From: Przewalskia tangutica
Taxonomy: Eukaryota > Streptophyta > Magnoliopsida > Solanales > Solanaceae
Direction of reading: 5' to 3'
Assembly (NCBI GenBank): GCA_029844215.1
Contig: JAQGDG010000256.1
Location: forward strand, 1-64,000
DNA: 64,000 nucleotides
The position numbers and the translations under genes are program-made. Of this stretch, positions 10,210-22,600 are shown piece after piece; position 1 is the first letter of the stretch, and each line of letters starts with the position of its first letter. The notes beneath the pieces were generated by a model that was not told the DNA's origin, ran no database searches, and was given only the letters and a program-made list of their open reading frames with translations.

Positions 10210-12552
10210 TGTCACGACCGTTAGGGGCGTGGATCGTGCATCTGGGGCACCCAGTAGTCATACATCGAGTAACGACGGAATATAAAACAAGGCAGAAGCG
10301 ATTTATAAAATAAGACACGATTTATCGATGAAAAGCTTGCCTTTGGCGTAATATAAATAACTCAAGTTTTGCGATTACATCCCAATGTCTGATAGTACTA
10401 CGGACCTCTGGAAGTAAACAACTATGGCGGGACGGGGCCGCCATACCTGTATGTCTGAACTATCTACAATCTGAGGAGATCATACCCAAAAGTAGAGCCT
10501 CGGGAGAAGATGGAGCTCGACGCAGCACAAAGATCCTGGGATGTGGATCTAGCACACCTTGCCACCTGCGGCATGAGCGGCCCAGAAGGAGAGTCGATGC
10601 AACAGTACCAGTATGTGAAACTATAAAGTACTTTAAAATGAAATCAAAGTATTTAAAACCTTTTCACAAATACAATCAGTTCAATTGCACATAGTGCCAC
10701 ATCACAAACAACAACGGTAATAGAAAAGCATGCGGTCTATTCTAGGCGCGAATGATCGAAGCAAGGCCCGATCGCCCGTAGTATCGTGCGTGCCTAGTCA
10801 CGGACTTTCGCTGCAGCATGGGTCACACATAGACCCGCGTGGTAGCCCTCGCGTCGGGGCAGTGACCCGTCCGCCTAGGCTCCCGGCCGCGTAGCCTCGA
10901 AAGACGCGTAGTCTCAGCGGACCGCATAGGGAATCCGCGTCCAGGCTAGACGCCGGAATGATCAATCACGGAGCATACGCTGCTCGCATAGTCTCGCGGA
11001 CCGCGGCGTATAGACCGCGTCGAGAAGCGAGCCACCGGTATAATAGTCAGGGAGTAGGTGATATCTGATAGCGATTACACGGACTTAGGTTAGCAGCGTA
11101 AGCCAAGAATGACCACTTTTACGGCGTTACAAGACACTAACACGGTAGCATCATGATGTCTACTTATCAAACAATCTTACTACACTTATGAGAGATCAAT
11201 ACAAGGCTTTTATAAACAAACAAGTAAATGCGGTTCCTTTTATCATTCTTAAGTTGTTATACCTAACTTCCCGTAAAGCTAGCATAACTCTTAAGCCTTT
11301 GTTTTAAAACCAATTATTTATCTTCTGTTAAAAATGATTCGATATTCTTTTGAAATGTTTTGGTTCTTGGTTATTGAGCTTAGCGTAGTGAGGCATTCTG
11401 TAAGTATTATTCGAGCTTAAGCGTGAGGCATTACCATAAGTATTATTCGATTAACACGTATCGTCTAAATGTACTATATATTGTAAAATATCATGCTTTA
11501 GGAAGAATCACATACCTTACCGGCGAAAACCACCGCCAGTTGAATATGTCACGCAGAGAGTGATAATAGTCACAGATATCTATCAAAGACTACTCGAGGT
11601 CATTCTAAGCGGAGGTTCACAATTCTACGGAAAGTCGGGCAGCACATCCCTGCGGTGAGCTATATAAGTCTCTTGTGAAAGCAGTCTATGTGAAGTCTGA
11701 TGTGATTATTCTTCTTTTAAAACCTTCTTTGTGGTAATAGTTCAATTCTTTTACGTGATATTCTTCTAAGTATTTATACTTATCCTTATACTACAACGAA
11801 GTATTCTAATTCAAAAGAGGTTAGGATTATTACCTCGGTAAGCCCGATAATATCTAGATAAAGTCGCTGAGCAAGGTTTAGCTCACCAAGTTGTATGCGC
11901 CGGTAGCTCGAAACCTTAGAAGTTCTTGACTTCTACCAAAGACTAAGGGATTTGGGCTAGGGTATTTTGGGCATTATAACGATACTAGAAGACAACTTTT
12001 CTACCAAGGGAGGGTAGATTTCGGCTAGGCTAGGGGTTAGGCCTCGGCCAAACTCACGAGGAGGGAAGGGGTGTTGGAAAAGATCACAAAGGGAGAGGAG
12101 GATTTTTCAAGACTTGGAAGATTTGTGGATGAAGAACTCTTACGTCTTAAGGGGTATTTATAGGTCAAGAAGTGGCCAACCAATGGCCGAATTAAGACAA
12201 GTGCAAGGCAAGTGTAGGGTGGAGATTTACTCGCAAATATCCTACCAACTCGCTTGACTTGTGCACAAGGCACAAAAGCGTGCTCCTTTCTCGATCTCGT
12301 CCAATGGGCGATTGAGTCCACGATGGGAGGTGCCAAGTGTCGCCCTCGTTGGTCAAATGTTTCGTCTCTCGGAAAAATCCGCAAAAATTAGTAATGGCAT
12401 AGCGGAATTTTCCTACAAAGGCGTGGAAGCGTTTCGTCGGAAAGCGATTCTTTTAGTGAGTTGTGTACAAAAAAAAGCGTCGAGGCTAACTTTAAAGCCA
12501 AACTTTTTATGCGTATCTCCTACGTACATACTGCGGAAATACGGGTATAACC
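10210..12552 (-). repeat. A2 5' LTR (2.3 kb form)
   Basis: Begins TGTCACGACC beside the primer site and ends GGAAATACGGGTATAAC near 12551. It is collinear with 3197-5490, with scattered small indels. It carries the LTR promoter. Confidence 0.85.
12155..12162 (-). promoter_or_regulatory. TATA box of A2 5' LTR
   Basis: TATTTATA (TATAAATA on the minus strand), followed on the coding side by the conserved CCCTTAAGACGTAAGAGTT / TCTTCATCC context found after the TATA box in all family-A LTRs. Confidence 0.7.
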
Positions 12553-14779
12553 TGAAACCCTTTACCTGAACATCACAAATACTAACAGCGTAGCGTCTAA
12601 CACGTTTACTTATCAAAGCGCAAGAAAGTATTATAAGGCTATCAAACCAATCTGATCAAGTTGTTCACACAAGGTACTACTATATGATTAACAAGATCGG
12701 GTTTTATCCCAAAGTACTTCATACATTAACTCTTTAAAGATCGTTACTTTGCAAAAGTCACACGATACGTAGTATATGAAAATAGAGTGATTATTTTCTT
12801 AAGTAAATCAATTACTCCTCTTTGTAAAATCAAGTAACGTTCTTTCGATGTTCAAGTTTGCCTAATTTCGATGTTCAAGTTTCTCATTTTAGAAAGGTTT
12901 CGTAGTTCGTAGTCTTATTCATTTAAGAATATAATTCTCCTTTAAACAATCGAGAAACCTAAGCCTTATATGTGAGTAGGATATTCTTGTTTATTACAAT
13001 CTTATTACAATCCATGATCAGGAAATATCATTTTGTCTAAATGCTTACATCTGGATGGAGGTTTCTCTTAGGTTTTAATAATACTTAATTATTCAAAACA
13101 TTTCCTTTTATTAACCTGCGATGGTTTGTCGATGCGTTCGATTTCGAAATCGATAAAACATTCTTAAGCGATTATACCTAACTTCATAAAGCTAGTATAA
13201 CTCTTAAGTTTTCAAAAACCAAGTATTACTTCTTCTTTCAAAATGATTCAAAAATCTTTAGAAATACGTCAAGTTCTTTATTAACACATAACAAGCGTTA
13301 TAGTTCAAATCGGTACCTTTTAAAAACCACGTGTATTTTCTTACCGCATAAAAGCTGTTATAATCAACTTCAGTAAAGTCGTTATAACACTTTATGTTTA
13401 AACCAATCATACATTTAGCACAATCGTCTACCGTACTACATAGTTCCACGTATCATGCTAGAAGAGATAGGAAGAGGTTCACATACCGCGACGATTATCG
13501 ACTAATAGCAAAGCGCTCAGTACCTCGAGCCGTGGCTACTCCTAAGCCAAGTAGATCGCGCCACACATAGTATTTCCACCTATAAGGCCACAAGCGCTTA
13601 TTAACATAAGGTCTCTTCGTAGAACATTCTACGTAAAATTCGACACCTCCCCATGCGGCAATGTAAATCTCTCTCTATCGGTAGGCTACCAAGCCAACTG
13701 GGGGGTTATACGTTAACCACTAACGGTACAATTCTACTCCGCGGTACTACTACAAGTCTCTGTAATACCAGCATGTAATTACGATTGGTACTCTTCTTTA
13801 AATTCGGGCTTAGTCACGACATTGCGTAAGTATTGTCGAGCTTAAGTGAGGCATTACCGATAACTACGCTCGATTACATATATAGTATCAACTATATATT
13901 CTAACAATATGCAAATTCAATTACAATGAGGACAAGATATTTACCTCGATAAGCCCGTAATTATCAAGTTAAAGTCGATCACGGGCAATCGTTTAGCTCA
14001 ACTCAGTGCGCTCGACCCGCTCCAAACTACCAGAAGTTCTAACCAACTTCTACATACAACTCCAACTAACCATGGAGATTTTCCTAGGGTTTCGGTTTGG
14101 TATTGACGGTAAGTATAATAGTATTTACGCTTTTAGTGGTATAACCTTAGAATACAACAAGGTATATGGCTAAGGTAATTTGGGCATTATAACAATACTT
14201 TTGAGGTATTTCTATCAGAGGGGGTATTATCTGAAAACAACTAGGCTGAGGGTACCACACACCACATGAGGGGGAGGGCTCTCGGCCACGAGGGCCCTAT
14301 CTAGGAGGGGGCTCTTGGACGAGTCAAGCAAGAGGAGGGAGGATTTCTAAGACTTAGAACATTTTAGGATGAATAAGTCTTCCAAAGTGGGTATTTATAG
14401 GCTGGCAAAGGCGACCAATGGCAGATCTTGCCAAGTGCAAGGCAAGTGTAGGGCGAAGATCTTGCCAAGTGCACCTTATCCATCTACCACAAATATCCTA
14501 CCACCCTTGACCAACAATGGCCAATTCGTCACCTCTTTTCCGCCTGGCGTGCTCCAATGGGAGGGTGACAAGTGTCTCTCGTTGGCCAAAATGTTCGTCT
14601 CTCGGAAAAATCCGCAAAAATTAAAAATGACATAGCCGGAATTCCCTATCGCGAAAGCGTTTCGTAAAAACGACTCTAACCGGGTGTTATGCACAAATAA
14701 AATTCGGCCAAGCACTTTAAGGCACAAACTTTTCTACGTACGTCCCCGCGTACATACTCTGGAAATACGGGGTATAACA
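12553..14779 (-). repeat. E1 5' LTR, start-side part
   Basis: Continuation of 2072-3196 after A2. It aligns with 54310-56646 of the solo LTR and ends with GGAAATACGGGGTATAACA. It contains the HSE-like palindrome at 13619-13632 and a minus-strand TATA box at 14392-14399. Confidence 0.85.
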
Positions 14780-15884
14780 TATATGTCTATCAACGTCTAG
14801 ACTACTCTGTAGAATATTCTAAGCAGAGGGTTCTCTATTCTACGGAAAATCGGGCAAGACTTCTGCACCGTTAAACTACACCATCTTTATATCTGATCTA
14901 TGTAAATCTGATTCAATCTTCTACTTTAATATTCTTCTCATGTGATTTCAATTCAATTCTCTTCTCTTATACCATCCTTCTATATAACTTATACTCATTT
15001 CTATACAACTACGATGTAATTTCCAATTACAATAGAAGACAAGAGTATTTACCTCGATAAGCCCAAAATTATCCAAGATTTAATGTCGATCTGAGCAACG
15101 TTTAGCTCACTGCTCGGCGCTCAACGCTCCAAACAACCCAAGTTCTACGCAACTTCTTCTTAATACTTGACCAATTATGAAGATTTTCCCTTAGGGTTTC
15201 GTTTTGTGGTGAAGGAAAGTATAATAGTATTTACGGGCTTCAAGTATAGGGTAACGGAATACTACAAGGTATTTGGGCGAGTATTTTGGAATAACAACAC
15301 TTGGAGAATACTTTTCTACCAAGGGGGTGTTTCACGAGAACAACACTCGAGGATGGGGTACTTTCGTGAGGACCTTCGAGGGGAGGGAGCTCTTGGGCGA
15401 GAGCTACACTAAGGGATAGGGATTTTCAAGACTTAGAAAATGTGGAGTGGATGAAGAAGTCTTGACTCGAGGTATTTATAGGACTTTCAATGGCCAAGAT
15501 TAAGGCAAGTGGAGGGTGAAGATTTGGACAAGTGTGTGTGGGTCCCACCTTATCCATCTACCACAAAATATCTACAAAACATTGACCAAATGTTTTAGGC
15601 AACAAAAATGACAAAAAGCGTGCCAAGAAAATCGTCCGCCCGATTCCAACTTGAGGGTGACACGTATGCCCTCTCGTTGGTCAAAATATTCGTCTCGGAA
15701 AAATCCGTAAAAATTATAAATGTCGCAACCGTAATTTTCCCTTCGCAAGGTCCTAAAAACGTTTCGTCGGAAAGCAACTATTTTCGCTAGTTGTGCACAA
15801 ATTTTTCGCCCATTTGCCTACTTAAGGCTTAAACCTTTGTACGTACGTCCTCACGTACATACTCTGGAAATATGGGGTATAACA
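14780..15884 (-). repeat. X 3' LTR, start-side part
   Basis: Collinear with 29744-30869 of the X 5' LTR, including the GGGTTCTCTATTCTACG block and the final GGAAATATGGGGTATAACA. Both X LTRs share the ATATGG variant of this terminus, which supports pairing them as one element. A minus-strand TATA box lies near 15473. Confidence 0.85.
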
Positions 15885-15925
15885 TTCTCCCCTCCTTAGA
15901 AACATTCGTCCCGAATATTCCTTCT
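15885..15925 (-). other. X polypurine tract and hairpin
   Basis: The minus strand reads GAATATTCGGGACGAATGTTTCTAAGG then AGGGGAGAA directly before the LTR start. The first part is the PPT-adjacent dyad seen throughout the window. Confidence 0.8.
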
Positions 15926-16870
15926 CAAGACAGATAACGATAAAGTTCCTCTTAACTTAAACAAGTTGCCAATGCCACACACGGCCACAAAATAACACGC
16001 GATAATTTAACCCAATTCGAGAATCACCTACAGCCTCACAAAAGCTCCACCCAAGGTCTAAAAGATACTCCCTGCGCCATTTCACAAAAGAAATGATCAC
16101 TTTTATTCTCTTAACACATGCTCCTTCCTTACTTACCGTCATTGCCTTCGCACACTCGAACTCTTTCTCATAACTTACATTTATTTGTTGCTTGATTTCA
16201 AAATCTCTGAGTTGCTACCTCCAACTTGGTCATCATTAACTGGGAACACTCTGGATGGATCTCCGATATTTTTCCGAACGTAGCAATAAGAAAGACCGGA
16301 CGCCGCTTCCCTCGCGTCGGACGGCAAAGCTAACTTATAGACAACCTGGCCTATCCTCCAAAGGATCTGAAAACGCTCCAAGTACCTCAGGCTAAGTTTC
16401 CTCTGTTTTCCCAAAACTCGTCACACCCTAGGGGTGGTACATGAAGACCGTCGGCACGAACTCCAAGCGTCGTCGCCGATTATCCGCACGACTTATGTTG
16501 ACTCTGAGCTGCCAATAACCTCTCCTGGATAGGCTTCACCCTATCTACATCCTGCTGAAAAGTATGAATCAACTATCTGAACGCCAACATCAGACCAATC
16601 GGCCGAATTACACTTCCGCCCACAAGGCGTCGTAAAGCGATATCTGAATGATATGGTAGCTATAAAACACTCCCTCAGGAGGCAATCCTCACACTTCGCC
16701 AAATCAATGCACGGCAGGGTGAATGCGTTCTTGAGACTCACCTTTGAGTTCTAACCCGCTTCTGGTAAAACCTCCCGACAAAAGAAATAGCGCAACCTGG
16801 CGCATGCGTCATAAAGTAAAAGTAGGAACCCGTGCGACCTTACAACGCTTCGATATATAACATCGTAACC
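15926..16870 (-). pseudogene. pol: X integrase remnant and 3' interior
   Basis: The segment 16200-16870 aligns with 1-500 of E1 and 24370-24800 of Z. A minus-strand frame from about 16414 reads GKQRKLSLRYLERFQIL, with WRIGQVVYKLALPSDA following, the GPY/F module of integrase (K-x-K-L-S-P-R-Y-x-G-P-F-x-I in the family). This is the clearest integrase piece in the short elements and comes from the C-terminal domain. The catalytic core is absent or unrecognisable. 15926-16200 has no recognisable coding content. Confidence 0.65.
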
Positions 16871-16879
16871 CATTTGCGA

Positions 16880-17440
16880 GTAAGCGGTCTCGACTATAAG
16901 ACAAGATGGGCTGACCCGTCGGCGATCTTGGTCGAGCGCATCCACGAACTCGTCTGTTTGGTTAACTAAACTTGGGCCTAACACCCTCATGACCCCACCA
17001 CCTGGCGGGACCTACCTCGAATTGACCCCACCCCAAACCGGGCTGCGGGTTGACTCGCGACATGGCCTCAACCCGACCCACTTTGCGTCAAGCTCTTGTT
17101 CCCCGATCCGGAATAATCTCACCACCGAGTCACGAAAACCTAGCGGTTTTCTTAGCTCAACTACCCTCTTTCATTTCATACCACTCAGGGACTTATCACA
17201 CCAGCATATCTCAACTACCCTCTAAGGTCTCCCCGTATAATATTCTAAAGCTCACATTTTCCCTATCCCCAATCTTACCCTTATACCTAACCATGATTTC
17301 TAATCACAATTAACACAATGCTATCTGAACATAACACTTAAGATATACTCATCTTATCACACATACTAATCTCTAGAGGGTTAAGGATATACCTGTATCT
17401 ACTGTTTCACTCCTCTTTGTCGTTCTAATCCATTCTGCCC
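16880..17440 (-). repeat. Spacer S of X
   Basis: Same segment as 540-1075, including CTTGGGCCTAACACCCTCATG and, further on, TATTCTAAAGCTCACATTTTC and CATAACACTTAAGATATACTC. Its C-rich plus strand gives chance open frames that are not genes. Confidence 0.65.
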
Positions 17441-17459
17441 TTTTGGGCGCATATCTAGG

Positions 17460-18376
17460 GAAGGTGATGAACTAGTCGATCTGAAGGCGAGTCTCATCCG
17501 CGCCCATGGTCGGACAATTTCTGCAAAATGGCCTGTCATGGCCGCAAGCATAACAAGCTATCGAAGAAGTGCGACACTCCCAAAATGATACTTACCACAG
17601 CGGCCGCGAGGGTGTGGCCTCCTGCAGCTAACACCCCTTCTCTCCAAGCAATCCATGGCTGATCGGTGGTGAGTCCTCACTGCTACATCCCTCCTGCTAG
17701 GACATCCGCACGACCACGTACCACGGCGGCGCGAGTAAAACAAGCACCAACAAAAGACGACATTCCGGGATGGCGCTGCCTTGTGAACAACGAGGAAAAA
17801 GCCCTACGGTGGCTAGAGCCTACGTGTATCTGTGAACCGAAGCCACGGAGCTCGACCCAACTCCTGCGCAGAATGTCACGAACCACCGGAGGACCACTCT
17901 GCTTAGCGGAATGCGTATCGGTCTGCTTGAGGCGATTTGCCTCGAAAGTTACCAAAGGACCGCTGACGGCCTCTTCGCGATCTTGGTTAACCCGTCGATC
18001 CTCGTTCCTCGACTGCTGCGCGCAGCGTCTGTGAGCCCATGCTCGTGCCCGTGAAGATCTATTTTTGCACAACCTCTTAGATAGTCATCAGACCCGTGAT
18101 AAATCGGTACATAATATACTCTGGGTTACATCCCAGCTAGTAACGAGTGCGTCTTCGCAATCCATACTGCGCTCTCTGGTGGTAGGCGAAGGTCGGATAT
18201 CATGGCGCGATGAGGCTGCCGCTAGGCTAAACTCTGGCGAAATTTGGTGGCGTGGCAGAACTCCGAATGAGCACCTCACCGTATGATGATTGGGCTGTGC
18301 CTCGTAACTCTTCTCACTTTGCTCGCGGCTCACTGGTACGCCTTGCCGCTACGGGCCGGGTTGCCTGCGGAGGCAT
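17460..18376 (-). pseudogene. gag: X Gag remnant
   Basis: ATG at 18376-18374 in the same GGAGGCAT context as A2. The minus-strand stretch 18072-17683 (EDRRVNQDREEAVSG, PLVTFEANRLKQTD) corresponds to the C-terminal part of Gag downstream of the GLDDYL block and is matched in E1 and A3. The N-terminal half of the Gag core is missing. Not functional as written. Confidence 0.5.
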
Positions 18377-18550
18377 AATGCGGAAAGAAATCGTTAGAAG
18401 GGTCGACTTATAACACGGCTCAGGCACGATCTCGAGTGAGAAGAATGGAAACCAATCCTAAATATCCTATAGCCTCACGATTATTGGTGTGGTGCGCAGC
18501 GCGATAATCAAGACTACTAGATACGATGCAGACACTTTCCGAGATTAATC

Positions 18551-18561
18551 GCTCGATACCA
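18551..18561 (-). other. X primer binding site
   Basis: TGGTATCGAGC on the minus strand, one base short of the initiator-Met site, four bases from the LTR end. Confidence 0.75.
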
Positions 18562-18565
18562 CTTT

Positions 18566-19676
18566 TTCACGACCGAACGGGCGTGGTAGTGCCTACCCGC
18601 ACCCAGTAGACATACATCAGTAATCGGAATATAAACAAGACATGAAATAATATGAAGTGAAAGCTTGATTTATCGAGAAAGTTGCCTTTCGGCATATATA
18701 TATATAAAAACTTGAATCCGAACGATTCGTCCCTTTTACAAACTACGCAGCGATTACTGAGACCTTAAGAATGTTATAACCCATGTGTGGGACGAGGCCG
18801 CCATACCACGAATGTAAGTGCCTACAACGCGAGGACTATACCGATAAGCCTCGGAGCGGAGCTTCCCAAACGTTGAGCGTGACCACATGAGCGAGGATCA
18901 GCGGTGTACCTCTACTGCGGCATGAACGGCCCGAGGAAGTCGATTACGGTACCAAGTATGTGGCGAAAATCGTAAATGAAATCATAATAGTCTATATAAA
19001 GCAGAAGACATATATGATAACCAATTTAAGATACACAATATGCGATCATGTCAAGTCGGGGACTCGCCGCCAAAGTCATCACTCGAATATAATCATGGGT
19101 CTCATGCTGATATCAATCATGCGTGGAATTCCTTCCTCGCTGGCGATCCATGATATAAAAACACCAAGGAATACACATGAACACGTGTCCCACTGTGTCA
19201 TAATAAAACCGTGCAGGAGGTAAATGCGAAGGCATAGCCGACTACTAAAACCCAGCACCAACAATGCCATAAACGTATCACGAGGTCTTTCTGAACCGCC
19301 ACATGATCGGCTAGCCACTCGCCCGCGATATCAATGTGCGCGTCTAATCCTGGAACTTCCGCAGCTCGCGAGGCCACACACATAGGTCCGCGTGAGGTAT
19401 TCCACGCGTCGCGGTAGCTACTCTCGGCATCTTCTGGACTCGTGGTCGCGTGGCGCGTACCGCATGGCCACATGGACCGCACTAACACGGAACTCGTGGC
19501 TCCGCGCAGGTCCCTGGACCCGTAGGTATTCTCGAATCATAGTCACACGCAGTGCACGAGGTGTACCTCGCGTCGAGCGACTTAACCCCCGGTATATCAT
19601 GTCAAGAGGTGAGTGATATAATACTAGCACAACGACTTATCGTTTAAACAACATAAGCACAATAAGGGAAACCCCC
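18566..19676 (-). repeat. X 5' LTR, PBS-side part
   Basis: Begins TTCACGACCG (a G lost from TGTCACGACC) next to the primer site. It aligns with 2072-3196 and 60023-61160. It ends in GGGAAACCCCC, where Z is inserted. Confidence 0.8.
19672..19676 (+). repeat. Target duplication of Z, left copy
   Basis: CCCCC, matched by CCCCC at 28725-28729. The host LTR reads AAACCCCC then TTTACAC across the site. Because the repeat is a single-base run its exact length cannot be fixed. Confidence 0.8.
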
Positions 19677-22600
19677 TGTTATACCCCGTAGTTCCAGGGT
19701 ATGTATGCGAGGACGTACGTACGAGAATACGACAGAAAGATTGGAAAGGAAGAAAGAGGTGATTTTTCCACGGAAAAGTTTCGGTTTTGTGAAGGAAAAA
19801 GGTTAGTTAATGGGAATTGGATTCCCGTTTGGTATTCAGACTTCTTAGATTATATTACAATTATGGAATTTTATTTTTGGAAATGGTCACGTGGGGCCAC
19901 GGGAGAAATTCTGGTTTTGTGGGCCCGCTTGATTTTGAGATTTTGGCCGTTATGGATATTTTCTAAGACGAAATATTTTGGACGAATCGGGGCGACACGT
20001 GTCACCCCACGCGGCACCCTTGGGCGAAATATGTTTGTGCACAACACTTTGTTAGAGTCGTTTTTAAAGCGTTCTACCTAACTTACGAAGGGTAAATTAC
20101 GGCTATGTCATTTAGTATTTTTGCGGATTTTTCCGAGAGGCAAGCGTTTTGGACAACGAGAGGCAACACTTGGCACCTCTCGTTGGTGGACTTCAAGGCG
20201 TTAGGGCGATTGGATGAGCAAGGGTTGCTAGATATTTGTGTAGATTTTTGTGAGGTTTTAAGGAGTAGGGTCTAGGGGGCACTTGGGCATATCTTGGCCT
20301 CACTTGCCCCACTTGGCTAGATCTTGGCCCTTGGTTGGCCTTTGCCTTTATAAATACCTCTCCCTGAAGACTTCTTCATCCATTCCATAAATTCCAAGTC
20401 TTGAAAACCTCCTCCCTCCTTGTTGGTTTCGCCCCTCCCCTCTTCCTTTGTGAGGCCTTGGCCAGGGTGCACCCCTCCTGAGGCCTTGGCCAGAAGTACA
20501 CCCCTCACAGTAGTGTGGTGAGTGGGTACCCCCACTGCTAGTTTCTTCAGATAATACCCCCTGTGGTGTGAAATACTCTCTAAAGTATTGTTATAATGCC
20601 CAAATTACCTTAGCCGTATACCTTGTTGTATTCTAAGGTTATACCTATCTGAAAAGCCCAGAAATACTATTATACTTCCCGTCGATCCACAAACCGAAAC
20701 CACAGGAAAATCTCATAGTCAGTTGGAGTATTGTGTAAGTTGGTTAGAACTTCTAAGGGTGGTTTAGAGCCGGGTTGGGCGCTCGGAGTTGGAGCTAAAC
20801 GATTGCCCGGGATCGACTTTATACTTGGATAATTATGGGCTTATCGAGGTAAATATCTTGTCCTCTATTTGTAATTGGAAATTACATGTCGTTAGATTAT
20901 ATAGTTGAAGTATACTATATATAGAACTAAGCTTAGTCTTGTGGCAATGTCTTTTGACTTAAGCTCAAGAACTGAGCTGTAATTACATAGGGCGTATTCA
21001 GAGACTTGTGTAGTAGTACTGTGGAGTAGAATTGTACCCGTTCGGGTTAGATGTATAACCCCACATGGTTGGCTTGGTAGCCGGACCCGTTAGAGGAGGA
21101 GATTTCTGTTGCGGGAGGTCTGAATTTTCTGTAGAATGTTCTACGATGAGATCTAAATGTTAATAAAGCGCCGTGGCCTTATAGGTTGAAGTACTACGTG
21201 TGGCGCGATCTACTTGGCAGGAGTAGCCACGTTTGGAAGTACTTGGAGCGTTTTGCTATTAGTCGATACTCGTCGCGAGGTATGTGAACCTCTTCCTATC
21301 TCTTCTAGCATGATATGTGTGAACTATGTAGTACGGTAGACGTACATGTGCTAAACGTATTTGATTGGTTTAACACATAAAGTGTTATAACGGCTTTATG
21401 GGAAGTTGGTTATAACAGCTTTATGTTGGTAAGAAAATACTTGTGGTCTTTAAAAGGTAACTGATTTGAACTATAACTGGCTTGTTATGTGTTAATAAAG
21501 GACTTGAAGTATTATTAAAACCAGTAGAAACTTCCATCTGCATAGAAGCTAAGTTGAGACAAAATGATATTTCCTAGATCACGGCTGCTGTAATAAGATT
21601 GTTATAAACAAGAATATCCTACTCACATATAAGACTTATGTTTCTCTGATTGTTTAAAAGAGAATTATATTCTTAAATGAATAAGGCTATGAACCACGAA
21701 ACCTTTCTAAAATAAGAAACGTGAACATTTGAAATTAGGCAAACTTGGACGTTTGGAAAATAATGTTGTTACTTGATTTTACAAAGGTAAGTGTTTTGGT
21801 TTATTTAAAAGACAAATCACTCTATTTTATACTCACGTATTGTGTGACTTATGTGAAAGCAACGGATCTTTTAAAAGATTTAATGTAAGAAGTACTTTAG
21901 GGGTAGATACCCGAACTTGTTAGCTTAAAGTACCTTGTGTGTATAACTTGATTGTGTTGGTTTGTGATAGCCTTGTAATACTTTCTTGTTGATTGATAAG
22001 TAAACATGCTAGGATGCTACGTGTGTTAGTATCTTGTGATGTTGCGTAAAGGGGTTTTCCTTTGTTGTGCTTATGTTGCTTAACGATAAGTCATTGTGTT
22101 AGTATTTTACATCACTCATCTCTTGAGATGATTAGGGGTTAGCGCCTCCACGCGGGGTAGACTCAGCGGGTCGATGGACCTATGATTCGAGAATACCTGC
22201 ACGCAGTCCCGAGGGCCTATCGCGAGCTACGAGAGTTCGTGTTAGTGTCGTCCTTTATGGGCATGCGGTCCACGTGGCCATGCGGATCGCGAAGTCGTGA
22301 CGATCTTGGGAGTAGCTACCCTCGATGCGGGAATACCTCATGCGGGCGATGAGATTGGCCTATCGCGGGCTGCGAAAAGTTCGAGCTGACGCGCACATTA
22401 GATATTGCGGGCAAGTGGCGGCTTTGATCATGTGGCGGATGCGGACAGATCTTATAATCTGATTCATGACCTTGATGGTGCGTGGGTGTTAGTAATCGGC
22501 TATGCCTTCGCACTTACCATGCGGTTTCATTATGGCACAGTGGGACTCGTGTTCATGTGTGTTCCTTGGTGCTTTTATATCATAAAGCTGGCGGTGAGGA

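Larger units (their letters stand above)
3197..12552 (-). mobile_element. A2: chromovirus-type Ty3/gypsy element with gag and all pol domains
   Basis: Minus-strand element of 9.36 kb with two LTRs of about 2.3 kb (3197-5490 and 10210-12552), a perfect 12-base initiator-Met primer site (10205-10194) and a polypurine tract side at 5491. It is the only element here in which gag, protease, RT, RNase H, integrase and a probable chromodomain can all be recognised, in the order GAG-PR-RT-RH-INT-CHD expected of chromoviruses. It lies inside the LTR of E1. The left flank is TCGAG; the right flank (CTGAA/TGAAA) does not match, so the target duplication is unresolved. Coding frames are broken many times. 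Tekay/Del assignment is inference from LTR length and integrase type. Confidence 0.8.
1..14779 (-). mobile_element. E1: non-autonomous family-A LTR retrotransposon, cut by the left edge and by A2
   Basis: Read on the minus strand, this has a 5' LTR (14779-12553 plus 3196-2072), a primer site at 2067-2055 and a short interior running off the left edge. The right end finishes at the canonical LTR start (TGTTATACCCC on the minus strand at 14779) and is followed by TATAT, the expected target duplication; its partner is outside the window. The LTR totals about 3.35 kb once the A2 insertion at 3197-12552 is removed, in line with the 3.4-3.5 kb LTRs elsewhere in the window. The interior lacks protease, RT and RNase H. 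The element lies inside the left LTR of element X. Confidence 0.8.

Noticed and set aside
17666..18034. Plus-strand open frame of 122 codons
   Set aside because: It is opposite the X Gag remnant, which has matches in E1, Z and A3 on the other strand.
2072..18566. Apparent tandem LTR-interior-LTR-interior-LTR array on the minus strand
   Set aside because: At first the order looks like head-to-tail units sharing LTRs, but the LTR text breaks at 3197 and 12552 and at 14779 and re-joins across A2 and E1, so nested insertion explains it better.
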